The notes beneath the pieces are model-generated. The model worked only from the letters and a program-made list of their open reading frames with translations. It was not told the origin of the DNA and ran no database searches. A stretch of DNA of 40,209 nucleotides. Origin: JARRJS01 sp037388885. Its GTDB lineage: Bacteria; Gemmatimonadota; Gemmatimonadetes; Longimicrobiales; RSA9. Location: contig JARRJS010000008.1 in assembly GCA_037388885.1 (NCBI GenBank), forward strand, positions 1 to 40,209, in the 5' to 3' direction. A program made the position numbers and the translations under genes. Each line of letters starts with the position of its first letter. The stretch's first letter is position 1. Below are positions 22,683 to 31,618 of this stretch, piece after piece.

Positions 22683-24173
22683 ATGCCAAACTCGGATCCC
22701 TTACAAGACCTGGCGCTGCTGATCAAGGCGCGCTGGGGTGTGATCGTGCTGCGCACGGCGGAGGAAGAACGTGCGCGCTCACTGCTCATCCACCTGGCCG
22801 ACCGGCTGCATGAGCCGTACTTCGAGTGGTCGCGCACGAAGGGGCTCAGGCGGCAGGACCAGGACACGCCGCAGTACGGCACGAACGATCCCACCCGGGC
22901 GCTGAACCACGTGGAGGGGGCGGCGTTCCCCGCGATCTACCATTTCCGGGGACTGGGTCCGTTCCTGGGAGACGCTACGGTGCAGGCGGCGCTGTCTGAG
23001 GCGGGGCACACGTACACCCAGAACGACGGCGCCCTCATCCTGACGGGCGATGATGTCGCGCTTCCGGATTCGCTCAACCCGGTGGCGACGTCGCTGGCGC
23101 TGGCGCCTCCCTCGGACGAGGACTACCGGGACCTGCTGGCACACATCCTCCGGGACCTGGGCGAGCGGCAGGAAGTGGACGTGGAGCTGACGCCCGACCA
23201 GCTGAACCGGTTGTACGGCAGCCTGCGCGGTCTGACGCTGATGGAAGCCCAGAAGATCCTGACGAAGGCGATCATCGAGGACGGCAAGCTGGAGCCGAAG
23301 GACCTGCACGCGGCTATCGATGCGAAGAAGCAGATGGTGGAGCGGGAGGGCCTGCTGGAATACACGCCGGCCGAGGAGTCCATGGCGGACATCGCGGACC
23401 TGCGCGGTCTCAAGGACTGGCTGGGCAAGCGCGAGAGGATCATCGCGCAGCCGGAGAAGGCGCAGCAGTTCGGGCTGGAGTTCCCCAAGGGCGTGTTGCT
23501 GGTGGGCGTCCCCGGCTGCGGCAAGAGCCTGAGCGCGAAGGCGGTGGCCACCGAGTGGAATCTGCCGCTGCTGAAGCTGGACCCGGGTACGCTGTACAAC
23601 AAGTACATCGGCGAGAGCGAAAAGAACTTCAAGCGGGCGGTGGAGATGGCGGAGCGCATGGCGCCCGTGGTGTTGTGGATCGACGAGCTGGAGAAGGCGT
23701 TCGCCCAGGGTGGTACAGAGGACGGCGGCGTTTCGCAACGCATCCTGGGCGGGTTCCTCTCCTGGCTGCAGGACCGGAAGGGCGATGTTTTCGTGGTGGC
23801 GACAGCCAACCAGGTGGAGAAGCTGCCGCCGGAATTCCTGCGCAAGGGCCGCTTCGACGAGATCTTCTTCGTGGACCTGCCGGACGCGGACACGCGGCGT
23901 CGCATCTTCGAGATCCACCTGAAGAAGCGCGGCCAGGACCCCTCTCACTTCGACCTGGCTGCGCTGGCGACCGCGGCCGATGGGTTCGCCGGCTCAGAAA
24001 TCGAGCAGGTGGTGATCTCGGGGCTGTATACGGCGTTCTCGGCCGGTGGCCAGCTGGACACGGCCACGTTGATGAAGGAAATCCAGGGCACCAGTCCCCT
24101 GTCACAGATGATGCGTGAGAAGATCAGCGCGCTGCGTGCGTGGGCGCAGGACCGGACGGTGAGCGCGCAGTAG
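22683..24173 (+). CDS. Ycf46-like AAA+ ATPase
   Basis: 496 aa. An N-terminal non-catalytic P-loop-like domain (residues about 1-170) is followed by a AAA+ module with Walker A GVPGCGKS (275-282), Walker B VVLWIDE (D334, E335), sensor-1 VVATAN and the second region of homology with two Arg fingers (LRKGRFDEIFFVDLP). The C-terminal helical lid (GFAGSEIEQVVISG) is complete. Ycf46/CbbX-type ATPases remodel protein complexes; its target is unknown. The ATG at 22683 is chosen because the extra 12 codons upstream are not family-like. Its leader is shared with the divergent GMC operon. Confidence 0.9.
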   Translation: MPNSDPLQDLALLIKARWGVIVLRTAEEERARSLLIHLADRLHEPYFEWSRTKGLRRQDQDTPQYGTNDPTRALNHVEGAAFPAIYHFRGLGPFLGDATVQAALSEAGHTYTQNDGALILTGDDVALPDSLNPVATSLALAPPSDEDYRDLLAHILRDLGERQEVDVELTPDQLNRLYGSLRGLTLMEAQKILTKAIIEDGKLEPKDLHAAIDAKKQMVEREGLLEYTPAEESMADIADLRGLKDWLGKRERIIAQPEKAQQFGLEFPKGVLLVGVPGCGKSLSAKAVATEWNLPLLKLDPGTLYNKYIGESEKNFKRAVEMAERMAPVVLWIDELEKAFAQGGTEDGGVSQRILGGFLSWLQDRKGDVFVVATANQVEKLPPEFLRKGRFDEIFFVDLPDADTRRRIFEIHLKKRGQDPSHFDLAALATAADGFAGSEIEQVVISGLYTAFSAGGQLDTATLMKEIQGTSPLSQMMREKISALRAWAQDRTVSAQ

Positions 24174-24199
24174 CCGGACGCGATCTCGATTCGAGCCCG

Positions 24200-24877
24200 A
24201 TGGAGCTGAACCACGTTGGTGTCGTGCTGTTCGACCTGGACGGCACGCTCATCGATACGATGCGCCTGTACATGGAGTGCTACCGGGTGGCGGCACAGCC
24301 GTATGTCCGGGCGGACCTGACGGACGCAGAGATCAAGTCGTACCGGCCGCGTTCGGAAGTCCGGTTCCTGCGGTTCCTGGTGGCGCCGGAAGACTTCGAT
24401 GCGTGCCTTGCGGACTTCTACGCGGCATACGAGGCGGGCCACGACGCGTTTTTCGACGGCGTCTACGACGGCGTGCCGGACCTGCTGGCCGGATTGCGGT
24501 ACACCGGCACGCAGGTGGGCATCGTGACCGGCAAGAGCCGCCGGTCCTGGGAGATCACGTCGGCCCGTGTGGACCTTGGCCCGTTCGACGTGCTGGTCCT
24601 GGACGACGACGTGTCGCAACCCAAGCCGCACCCGGGGGGCCTGCTGCACGCCATGGACCTGCTGGCCGCGGACCCTTCGGAGACGATCTACGTGGGGGAC
24701 ACGTCGGGCGACCTGAAGGCGGCGAAAGGGGCGGGCGTGCAGGGCGTCGCCGCGCTCTGGGCTTCACGACGTGAGCCGGACCGGCGACGACGCTTCACCG
24801 AACGAGCACGCAGGCTGGGCGCACTCGTCGTCCGGACGCCCGCAGAGCTGGCTCGCAGACTGGGCGTGGAGGACTGA
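24200..24877 (+). CDS. HAD-superfamily phosphatase (phosphoglycolate phosphatase-like)
   Basis: 225 aa. Motif I FDLDGT (nucleophile D12, acid D14), motif II VTGKS, motif III K in QPKPHP and motif IV VGDTSGDLKAA are all present, with an alpha-helical C1 cap between. Members hydrolyse small phosphate esters such as phosphoglycolate or pyrophosphate. It begins 26 bases after the AAA+ stop; its stop overlaps the fxsA start. Confidence 0.87.
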   Translation: MELNHVGVVLFDLDGTLIDTMRLYMECYRVAAQPYVRADLTDAEIKSYRPRSEVRFLRFLVAPEDFDACLADFYAAYEAGHDAFFDGVYDGVPDLLAGLRYTGTQVGIVTGKSRRSWEITSARVDLGPFDVLVLDDDVSQPKPHPGGLLHAMDLLAADPSETIYVGDTSGDLKAAKGAGVQGVAALWASRREPDRRRRFTERARRLGALVVRTPAELARRLGVED

Positions 24878-25275
24878 TGTTGTTTCGACTGTTCCTGCTG
24901 TTCGTGGGCCTGCCGCTGGTGGAGCTGGCGCTGCTCGTGCAGATCGGACGCTGGCTCGGCCTGCTGCCCACCCTTGCCCTCGTGCTGGTCACCGGGACCG
25001 TCGGCGCAGCCCTGGCACGGCGCCAGGGCTTCCGCGTCTGGCTGGACATCCAGCACGAGCTGCGTGAAGGACGCATGCCCGTGGCCAGCATGCTGGATGG
25101 CTTGATGATCCTCATCGGCGGCGTCCTGCTCCTCACGCCCGGGCTACTGACCGACCTGGCAGGGCTATCGCTGCTGCTGCCAATGACACGACGGTACTAC
25201 AAGATTCGCCTGCGCCGGCGCCTCGAACGCATGATGCAGTCCGGCCAGGTCACCATGTTCACCCTCATCCGTTGA
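24877..25275 (+). CDS. fxsA: FxsA-family membrane protein
   Basis: 132 aa with the conserved N-terminus (MLFRLFLLFVGLPLVELALL), a GTVGAALARRQG loop and a second hydrophobic hairpin containing LLTPGLLTDLAG. FxsA is an inner-membrane protein linked to phage F exclusion in E. coli. GGAGG precedes the ATG, which overlaps the HAD stop (TGATG). Confidence 0.92.
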   Translation: MLFRLFLLFVGLPLVELALLVQIGRWLGLLPTLALVLVTGTVGAALARRQGFRVWLDIQHELREGRMPVASMLDGLMILIGGVLLLTPGLLTDLAGLSLLLPMTRRYYKIRLRRRLERMMQSGQVTMFTLIR

Positions 25276-25286
25276 AGAGCGTGCCC

Positions 25287-27380
25287 ATGCCCGATCCAGC
25301 CCACCCCGATCGCCGCCTGGTCGGCTTCCATCCCCGTACCAATCCGGTGCTGCGGTACCGGCTGCGGAGCCGTCGTCGCCACAACCGCCGCCCCCACGCC
25401 CTCATGGCCGGCCTGCTCGCCCTCATCGCGCTGTCGGCGCTGCTGGCCCTGTCCTCGTGTGCGCCGGCCACGACCCCGCCGCTCACGGCAACGCCGGAAC
25501 CCGCCGCCGAAGCGCTTTGGCCGTCCCAGCTGAAGCGGCCGATCCCGTACCCGGTCATGGAATCGCCCCAGTTCACGAAGGCGGTGGCCAACGACACGCG
25601 CACCGAGACCGGCGCGCCGGGGAAGGACTACTGGACCAACTTCGCCGACTACCGCATGGAGGCGAAGCTGGATCCGGCCACTGACATGCTCACGGGGCAC
25701 AGCCGCGTGGTGTACCACAACCGGTCGCCCAACGCGCTGCACATCGTGAAGCTTCACGTGCGCCAGAACATCTACGCGCCCGGCAACGTGCGCGACCGGA
25801 CCGTCGGCCTCACGGGCGGCATGAAGCTCACGCGCGTCGTGTACGACGGCCACGAGATGCAGGCCCCCGACGTGGAACCGCCGTCCACCGTCATGACCAT
25901 CGCCCTGCCCGACTCCATCCCGTCCCTGGGCACCGCCACCTTCGAGTTCGAATGGCAGTTCAAGGTGCCCCACACGCCCAGCTTCCGCATGGGCACCGAC
26001 GGCGAAGTGTACTTCCTGGGCTACTGGTATCCCCAGATCGCCGTGTACGACGACGTGAACGGCTGGGTCGCCGACCCGTACCTGGGCGATGGCGAGTTCT
26101 ACATGGACTACGCCAACTACGACGTATCCCTCACCGTCCCCGCCAGCTGGCTGGTGGCAGCCACGGGCACACTGCAGAACCCGACGGTGCTGAGCGAGCG
26201 CACGCGCGCCCGCCTGGCGTCGGCCCGTACGGACACGGGCATTGTGCACGTTGTGCTCGCCGATGAACGCGGCCACGCCACCGTACGGGACACGGGCACG
26301 CTGACCTGGCATTTCACGGCGGAGAACACGCGGGACTTCGCGTGGGGCACGTCGGAGAAGTACGTGTGGGACGCGACGCACGCGGTGGTGGGCGACCGGG
26401 ACGGTGACGGGCGGCCGGACACGGCGATGATCTACACGTTCTACCGGCCGGACCGCACGGTCTGGCAGAACTCGGCGGCGTTTGCGCGCAACGCCATCGA
26501 GGCGCATTCCGCGTACGTGTTCCCGTACCCGTATCCGCAGATGACGGGAGTGGAGGGCATTATCGGTGGGGGGATGGAGTATCCGATGATTGCGCTCATG
26601 GGTACGCGTCGAAACGACCCGGAGCGCTTCTACGACCTAGTCGCGCACGAGTACGGGCACATGTGGTTCCCGATGGTGGTAGGCTCGAACGAGAAGCGCC
26701 ACACGTGGATGGACGAGGGTCTGACCAGCTTCATCGAGGCGCAGGCGGCGCACAAGCGCTGGAACCAGCCGCTGGGCATCAACCCGGCGTACCTGCGCAT
26801 CGCGGGGACGGGTCGGGAAGTGGAGATGATGCGGCACGGCGACCGCTACCCCATCGGGTCCATCGCGCGCGTGGTGGCGGGCTACAGCAAGCCGGAGTCG
26901 ATCCTGCACATGCTGCGCGCGCTGCTGGGCGACGAGGTGTTCCACCGTGCGTTCCGGCAGTACGCCGACGAGTGGCGTTACAAGCATCCGACGCCGTACG
27001 ACTTCTTCAACACGTTCGAAACGGTGGCGGGCCGACAGCTGGACTGGTTCTGGACGCCGTGGTTCTACACGACGTGGACGCTCGACCAGTCGGTGGCGCG
27101 CGTGGAGCCGAGCGGTGACTCGGTGGCCATCACCATCCGGGACCTCGGCAGGGTGCCCATGCCGGTCCCGCTGACCGTGACGCGGGCGGACAGCAGCGTG
27201 GAGCACCTGGAGATCCCGGTGGATGTCTGGCTGGCGGACCGCACGTCCACGACGGTGGAGGTGGTGGCCAAGCCGGAGGTGGTGCGTGTGGAGATCGACG
27301 CGGCGAAGAACTTCGCGGACGTGAACCGGTCGAACAACGTGTGGGAGCGGAAGCCGGAAAGCGGGACGGGCGGAGCGTGA
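25287..27380 (+). CDS. M1-family metallopeptidase lipoprotein
   Basis: 697 aa. The gluzincin site is HEYGH (454-458) with the third ligand E477 in MDEGL, 18 residues later. GGGMEYPMI is the M1 GxMEN-like exopeptidase loop. The N-terminus is Arg-rich, then a hydrophobic stretch and lipobox LSSC (about residue 57). The ATG at 25287 has GAAGAG seven bases before it; an ATG at 25404 gives a conventional lipoprotein signal (MAGLLALIALSALLALSSC) but has no ribosome site. It shares its C-terminal ending (D-x-N-x-x-N-N-x-W) with the second M1 lipoprotein at 35.7 kb, so the two are paralogues. It cleaves peptides outside the inner membrane. Confidence 0.9.
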   Translation: MPDPAHPDRRLVGFHPRTNPVLRYRLRSRRRHNRRPHALMAGLLALIALSALLALSSCAPATTPPLTATPEPAAEALWPSQLKRPIPYPVMESPQFTKAVANDTRTETGAPGKDYWTNFADYRMEAKLDPATDMLTGHSRVVYHNRSPNALHIVKLHVRQNIYAPGNVRDRTVGLTGGMKLTRVVYDGHEMQAPDVEPPSTVMTIALPDSIPSLGTATFEFEWQFKVPHTPSFRMGTDGEVYFLGYWYPQIAVYDDVNGWVADPYLGDGEFYMDYANYDVSLTVPASWLVAATGTLQNPTVLSERTRARLASARTDTGIVHVVLADERGHATVRDTGTLTWHFTAENTRDFAWGTSEKYVWDATHAVVGDRDGDGRPDTAMIYTFYRPDRTVWQNSAAFARNAIEAHSAYVFPYPYPQMTGVEGIIGGGMEYPMIALMGTRRNDPERFYDLVAHEYGHMWFPMVVGSNEKRHTWMDEGLTSFIEAQAAHKRWNQPLGINPAYLRIAGTGREVEMMRHGDRYPIGSIARVVAGYSKPESILHMLRALLGDEVFHRAFRQYADEWRYKHPTPYDFFNTFETVAGRQLDWFWTPWFYTTWTLDQSVARVEPSGDSVAITIRDLGRVPMPVPLTVTRADSSVEHLEIPVDVWLADRTSTTVEVVAKPEVVRVEIDAAKNFADVNRSNNVWERKPESGTGGA

Positions 27381-27419
27381 AGCGGCGGAGAGCAGCGGCG
27401 TGACAGGCCCGGGCGGTAG

Positions 27420-28358
27420 TCAGCGGACGCGGCGGAGTTGGACGTCGTGCAGGACGGAGTCGACATCGGTGCGGCGGAGCAGTGCGGCGTCGGTTCCGAG
27501 AAGGGTGGCAGTGCCGGCCGCGACGGCCTGACGCAGGCCTTCCGGGGCCTCGGCGCCGCGCTCGAAGGCGACGAGCATGGCGGCCAGGAAAGCATCGCCG
27601 GCACCCACGGCGCTGCCGCTGGAGACGTCGGGAGCGACGGCGTGCCATGCGCCCCTCGCGGTGGCCGCCACGGCGCCGTCGGCGCCCAGCGTAATGGCGG
27701 CCCAGCGCGGCCCGAAATGGAGCAGGCCGCGGGCGGCGGCCGCAGCGTCCTCGACGCCGCGCACCTTGCGGCCCAGCAGTCGTCCGGCCTCGTGGTCGTT
27801 GGGCACCAGCAGGTCGCAGCCGGCCTCTGCCGCCCGCCTCAGCGACTCGCCGTCGCAGTCCGGCACGAACGCGACGCCCCGGGCGCGGGCTTCCCTGCCC
27901 AGTCGTGCGTAGAAATCATCGGCCACGCCGGGCGGCACGCTGCCGCAACACGCCAGCCACGCGGCGCGCGCGGATCCCACCGCGCTCAGCGTCGCCTCCG
28001 CCAGCGCGTCCACTTCTTCCACACCGAGCTCGGAGCCGCGCGGGTTGAGCAGCAGATTGCGTCCCGTGTCGCTCTCGCGTGCGCCCACGAACAGCCGCGT
28101 CTCGCCTGCGATGTCCACGACCTGGAGCGGTGTTCCCTCCGTCTCGAGCATGCCGCGCAGCATGGTGCCGATGGCGCCGCCGAGCGGCGCGACGGCGAGG
28201 GCGTCGGCGCCCAGCTCGCGCGCGGCCCTCGCCACGTTGATGCCCTGGCCGCCCGGGCGTCGTCGTGGGGCCGCCAGCCGGTTGGCATCGTCCCAGACGA
28301 GGCGATCTGCCTGGAAAAGGACGTCCAGGGATGGGTTTGGCGTGAGGGTGACGATCAT
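27420..28358 (-). CDS. PfkB-family sugar kinase (1-phosphofructokinase/tagatose-6-phosphate kinase type)
   Basis: 312 aa. PfkB signature 1 (GGQGINVARAARELG) and the C-terminal catalytic signature (SAVGAGDAFLAAMLVAF, base Asp in GAGD) are intact; the N-terminus MIVTLTPNPSLDV is typical of the 1-phosphofructokinase branch. ATG at 28358 with GGAG seven bases upstream. Substrate fructose-1-phosphate or tagatose-6-phosphate is inferred. No PTS or aldolase gene lies nearby. Confidence 0.88.
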   Translation of the reverse strand: MIVTLTPNPSLDVLFQADRLVWDDANRLAAPRRRPGGQGINVARAARELGADALAVAPLGGAIGTMLRGMLETEGTPLQVVDIAGETRLFVGARESDTGRNLLLNPRGSELGVEEVDALAEATLSAVGSARAAWLACCGSVPPGVADDFYARLGREARARGVAFVPDCDGESLRRAAEAGCDLLVPNDHEAGRLLGRKVRGVEDAAAAARGLLHFGPRWAAITLGADGAVAATARGAWHAVAPDVSSGSAVGAGDAFLAAMLVAFERGAEAPEGLRQAVAAGTATLLGTDAALLRRTDVDSVLHDVQLRRVR

Positions 28359-28522
28359 CCGGAGTCTCCAGTCGGAGCCGCTCGCGTTCCCGCCATATTT
28401 GACAAATCGTGGGCGTCGGCGCCACCTTGGCGCACCTGCTCCGTTGCGGATACCCCCGTCGTCAAGTCCGGGCGGAGCCCTTTCGCCTGGTCGTAGGCCA
28501 CCCCGGAGAGCCGCCGTCGAAC

Positions 28523-30127
28523 ATGAAAATGAACATCCGGCGCTTGCGCCTGACCGTGGTCCTTTTCTTCCTGGCCCTGCCAGCGCCCCTGGCTGCCCAG
28601 GAGGGGGGACAGGGGCTGGTGAGCACGACCGGTCCCGTCTCGCAGGGGATCGTGGCCGTCGTAATCATCGCCCTCTTCGTGTTTCTGGCAAGGGAAACGG
28701 CACACCGGGTTCTCATCGCCATGGCGTGCGCATCGTTCCTGTGGGCCGTCACGTACCTGACGCCGTTCAAGCTTATCGGCTTCCAGGAGGCGGGCCGGCA
28801 CATCGACCTGAACGTGCTCTTCCTGCTGGCCGGCATGATGACCGTCGTGGGCGTGCTCAAATCCACCGGTGCATTCGAATGGTCGGTGGGCCGGCTGCTG
28901 GTCCGGACCCATGGCAGGCCGTCGGTGGCTTCCCGGTTGGTTGCGTGGTTCACGGGCATCACGTCGGCCTTCCTGGACAACGTGACGACGGTGATCTTCG
29001 TGACGCCCATGGCCACCGGCATGGCCCGGCAGATCGGCCTGGCCCCCATGGCAATCCTCCTGCCCATGGTGGTGGCGTCCAACATCGGCGGTACCGCCAC
29101 GCTCATCGGCGACCCGCCGAACATCATGATCGGCTCCGGGGCGACGCTCAGCTTCCTGGATTTCATGGAGAACCTGACGGCGCCCATCGTCGTCATGATG
29201 GTCGTCCTCCAGTGGTACCTGCGCCGCTACTACCGGGAAGAGTTCCGGGCTGCCCGCGAATCGACCCCTCAGCTCGAGAAGCCGGCCGAGCTGAAGGACC
29301 CGCGGCTGTTCCGCTGGATGATGGTCGTCTGCGCCGCCATCCTGGTCGGCTTCATCAGCCATTCGCTGACCGGCACGCCGCCCGCCGTGCCCGCCGTGCT
29401 GGGCGCGGCCGCGGCCCTCGTGATCCAGGACTACCTGTACATCAAGCGGCACAAGCCCACGACGGAGGAGCGCACCCACGGGATCCTCAAGGTCCTGGAG
29501 AAGGACATCGAATGGCCGACGTTGAGCTTCTTCGTCTTCCTCTTCATCGTGGTGGGCGCGGCGGTCGAAACGGGTCTGATCTCTTCGGTCGCCGAGGGCA
29601 TGAGCTGGAGCATCGACCATGTGCGTACGATCTTCAGCCTGAGTGATCGGGGCACGCTGATCTTTGCCGCGCTGCTCATCTGCTGGGTGTCCGCCATCCT
29701 TTCCGCCTTCATTGACAACATCCCGTATGTGGCGGTCAGCATTCCCATCATCATCCAACTGATCCCCACGTTCCACGGCGAGGATACGTCGGTGCTGTGG
29801 TGGGCGCTGTCCCTGGGCGCCTGCCTGGGAGGCAACGCCACGGTCGTGGGCGCGTCGGCCAACGTCACCACCGTGGGCATGGCCGAGAAACACGGTGTGC
29901 GCATCACCTTCGCCCAGTACAGCAGGTTCGCCGCCCCGATAGCGACGCTGACCATCCTGATCTCATCGGCCTTCCTGGTCTCCTACATCACCCTGGGCAC
30001 GCCGATGGTGCATTTCGTGTTCTGGGCCATCGCCGCGGGCCTGGTTGTCTTCGAGTGGCTCCTGAGCCGGGCGGAGAGCGCGCGATTCGGGAGGCCGGGG
30101 ACGGGCGGAGCCGCGCAGGGCGCGTGA
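28523..30127 (+). CDS. CitM/ArsB/NhaD-superfamily (SLC13-like) ion transporter
   Basis: 534 aa, about 12 membrane segments with two internal repeats, each with a conserved DN: FLDNVTTVIFVTP followed by LIGDPPNIMIG, and FIDNIPYVAV followed by GNATVVGASANV. This is the ion-transporter layout of the OCA2 P-protein/NhaD/CitMHS family; the substrate (Na+/H+, citrate, arsenite) cannot be read. An unusual cleavable-looking signal (MKMNIRRLRLTVVLFFLALP, APLAAQ) precedes the first helix. The ATG at 28523 is chosen by that N-terminus; GGAGAG is 12 bases upstream. A consensus TTGACA with no -10 is seen at about 28399. Confidence 0.88.
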   Translation: MKMNIRRLRLTVVLFFLALPAPLAAQEGGQGLVSTTGPVSQGIVAVVIIALFVFLARETAHRVLIAMACASFLWAVTYLTPFKLIGFQEAGRHIDLNVLFLLAGMMTVVGVLKSTGAFEWSVGRLLVRTHGRPSVASRLVAWFTGITSAFLDNVTTVIFVTPMATGMARQIGLAPMAILLPMVVASNIGGTATLIGDPPNIMIGSGATLSFLDFMENLTAPIVVMMVVLQWYLRRYYREEFRAARESTPQLEKPAELKDPRLFRWMMVVCAAILVGFISHSLTGTPPAVPAVLGAAAALVIQDYLYIKRHKPTTEERTHGILKVLEKDIEWPTLSFFVFLFIVVGAAVETGLISSVAEGMSWSIDHVRTIFSLSDRGTLIFAALLICWVSAILSAFIDNIPYVAVSIPIIIQLIPTFHGEDTSVLWWALSLGACLGGNATVVGASANVTTVGMAEKHGVRITFAQYSRFAAPIATLTILISSAFLVSYITLGTPMVHFVFWAIAAGLVVFEWLLSRAESARFGRPGTGGAAQGA

Positions 30128-30133
30128 AGTAGC

Positions 30134-30165
30134 GGAAAGCGGAAAACGGAAATGGGGATCGAAGC
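30134..30165 (+). repeat. 32-bp dispersed repeat, copy 1
   Basis: Begins GGAAAGCGGAAAACGG and ends GGGGATCGAAGC. Lies after the transporter stop. Pairs with the inverted copy at 30239-30270, so the two could form a stem around about 70 bases. Confidence 0.8.
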
Positions 30166-30238
30166 GCCGTGGGCCGGCCTGGCCGGCTTTCCGGTCCGCG
30201 CCAGCGCGGACCGGGACGCTCGCCTACGCCAGGGACGC

Positions 30239-30270
30239 GACACGATCCCTATTTCCGTTTTCCGTTCCCC
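30239..30270 (-). repeat. 32-bp dispersed repeat, copy 2 (inverted)
   Basis: Read on the minus strand GGGGAACGGAAAACGG to AGGGATCGTGTC; a near match of copy 1. Ends four bases before the stop of the acyltransferase gene. Copies 1 and 2 may act as the terminator between the convergent genes. Confidence 0.75.
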
Positions 30271-30273
30271 GTT

Positions 30274-31476
30274 CTAGACGCGCAAGAACACTCGCCGCGC
30301 GTACAACACCCACATCACCCCCAGCCAGAGCAGCACGTACGTAACGGCGAAGGCGAGGGAGGCGTTGATGGGGGATAGCAGCGGCGCGTAGGCGTGCTGG
30401 AAGATCCAGGTCTTGAGCGCCGGAGCGTCGGGTCCGGCGCCAACGTGGATCAGGCCCAACAGGCGGGCGCCGATGCCGGACAGGAAATAGGCGGCGATGG
30501 CATTCATGCCGAACACGACGAACGGCTTCGACCAGCGTTTCCATCCCCGGATGTCAATGGCCCAGTATGAGGCGGCGAGCAGGACGAGTGCGAACCCGGA
30601 CGTGAACAGCACGTAGGAGCTCGTCCACAGGCTCTTGTTGATGGGGAAGACCAGGCCCCAGAGCCAGCCGAGGGCCAGGCCGACGGCGCCGGCGCCCAGC
30701 ATACCCAGTGCGATGCGCGGCCGCGCATGGCCGGAGCGGATCCAGTGCCCCGTCAGGATGCCGGTGATGACGGTGCCGACGGCCGGGATGGTGCTCAGCA
30801 GGCCCTCGGGATCCCAGTGAACCGACTGCGGCCACAGGTGCTGGGTGCCGAAGACGGCGCGGTCGACGAACGCGCCCAGGTCCATGCCGGGCCGGAGCAC
30901 GCCAGCGCCCATGCCCGGCACCGGGACCAGCGTCTGCAACCCCCAGTAGCTCAGCAGCAGTGCCGCCACCACCAGGGCCTGCACGCGCCAGCCTGCGTAA
31001 ACCGCCAGCGGCGCGGCGATGAGGTAGGTCAGGCCGATCCGCCACAGGACGCCAGGGATGCGGATGGTGGCCAGGTCGTACGACGGGAACCCGTGCAGCA
31101 CAAGCCCCAGGCCCACCAGGATGAGTGACCGGCGCACGATCTTCTTCATCAGGTCGGCCCGCCCCGCGCCTTGCGCCCGACGCTTCCCGAAAGAGAACGT
31201 CAGCGCCACACCCATGATGAACAGGAAGAAGGGGAAGATCAGGTCCGTGGGCGTCCAGCCGTTCCACTCCGCGTGCTCCAGCGGCGCGTAGATATGCGCC
31301 CAGGTGCCCGGGTTGTTCACCAGCAGCATGGCGGCGATGGTCGCTCCGCGGAAGGCGTCAAGCGAGACCAGCCGGGTACCGGGTGCAGCTGCGTCCGCGG
31401 CGCCGGGAGAGTCCGGGTCCACCGCGAGTGGAAAGCGGGAATCGGAACTGGGGGTCGAAGCGTCGGTCATCCGCAT
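30274..31476 (-). CDS. HGSNAT-like transmembrane acyltransferase (DUF5009 family)
   Basis: 400 aa, about 10-11 transmembrane helices. The N-terminal motif LVSLDAFRGATIAAMLLVNN, the conserved His in LEHAEWNGWTPTDLIFPFFL and FIMG are typical of the heparan-alpha-glucosaminide N-acetyltransferase family, which transfers acetyl groups across the membrane to terminal glucosamine. The start at 31476 has AGGAGG six bases upstream. Residues 5-17 (ASTPSSDSRFPLA) are encoded by a copy of the dispersed 32-bp repeat, so the N-terminal extension is probably repeat-derived. It follows the GH27 gene on the same strand and may act with it in glycan use. Confidence 0.88.
   Translation of the reverse strand: MRMTDASTPSSDSRFPLAVDPDSPGAADAAAPGTRLVSLDAFRGATIAAMLLVNNPGTWAHIYAPLEHAEWNGWTPTDLIFPFFLFIMGVALTFSFGKRRAQGAGRADLMKKIVRRSLILVGLGLVLHGFPSYDLATIRIPGVLWRIGLTYLIAAPLAVYAGWRVQALVVAALLLSYWGLQTLVPVPGMGAGVLRPGMDLGAFVDRAVFGTQHLWPQSVHWDPEGLLSTIPAVGTVITGILTGHWIRSGHARPRIALGMLGAGAVGLALGWLWGLVFPINKSLWTSSYVLFTSGFALVLLAASYWAIDIRGWKRWSKPFVVFGMNAIAAYFLSGIGARLLGLIHVGAGPDAPALKTWIFQHAYAPLLSPINASLAFAVTYVLLWLGVMWVLYARRVFLRV
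31430..31461 (+). repeat. 32-bp dispersed repeat, copy 3 (inside coding sequence)
   Basis: GGAAAGCGGGAATCGG to GGGGGTCGAAGC; 28 of 32 positions match copy 1. It is inside the 5' end of the acyltransferase gene. Confidence 0.8.
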
Positions 31477-31548
31477 GGCTTTCCTCCTGGTCCGCGCGAG
31501 ATTCCCTAACCCGTGCGGACTGGCGTATCGGATCGGGAGATGCGCGCA

Positions 31549-31573
31549 GCTTCGATCCCGTTTTCCGCTTTCC
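31549..31573 (-). repeat. 32-bp dispersed repeat, copy 4 (7 bases shorter)
   Basis: On the minus strand GGAAAGCGGAAAACGG directly followed by GATCGAAGC; identical to copy 1 except for a seven-base deletion. In the gap between the GH27 and acyltransferase genes. Confidence 0.8.
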
Positions 31574-31618
31574 GTGTTCCCAAGCTCACGCGACAGAGCA
31601 CGCCGAACCGCCGCGCCC

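Noticed and set aside
28395..28407. TTGACA and the ATTTG-A-CAAAT palindrome upstream of the transporter as a promoter/operator
   Set aside because: No -10 box lies 16-18 bases downstream on either strand, and the palindrome is short.
28355..29893. 512-codon antisense frame over the transporter
   Set aside because: Composed of His/Arg/Asp-rich antisense sequence of a membrane protein; no domain.
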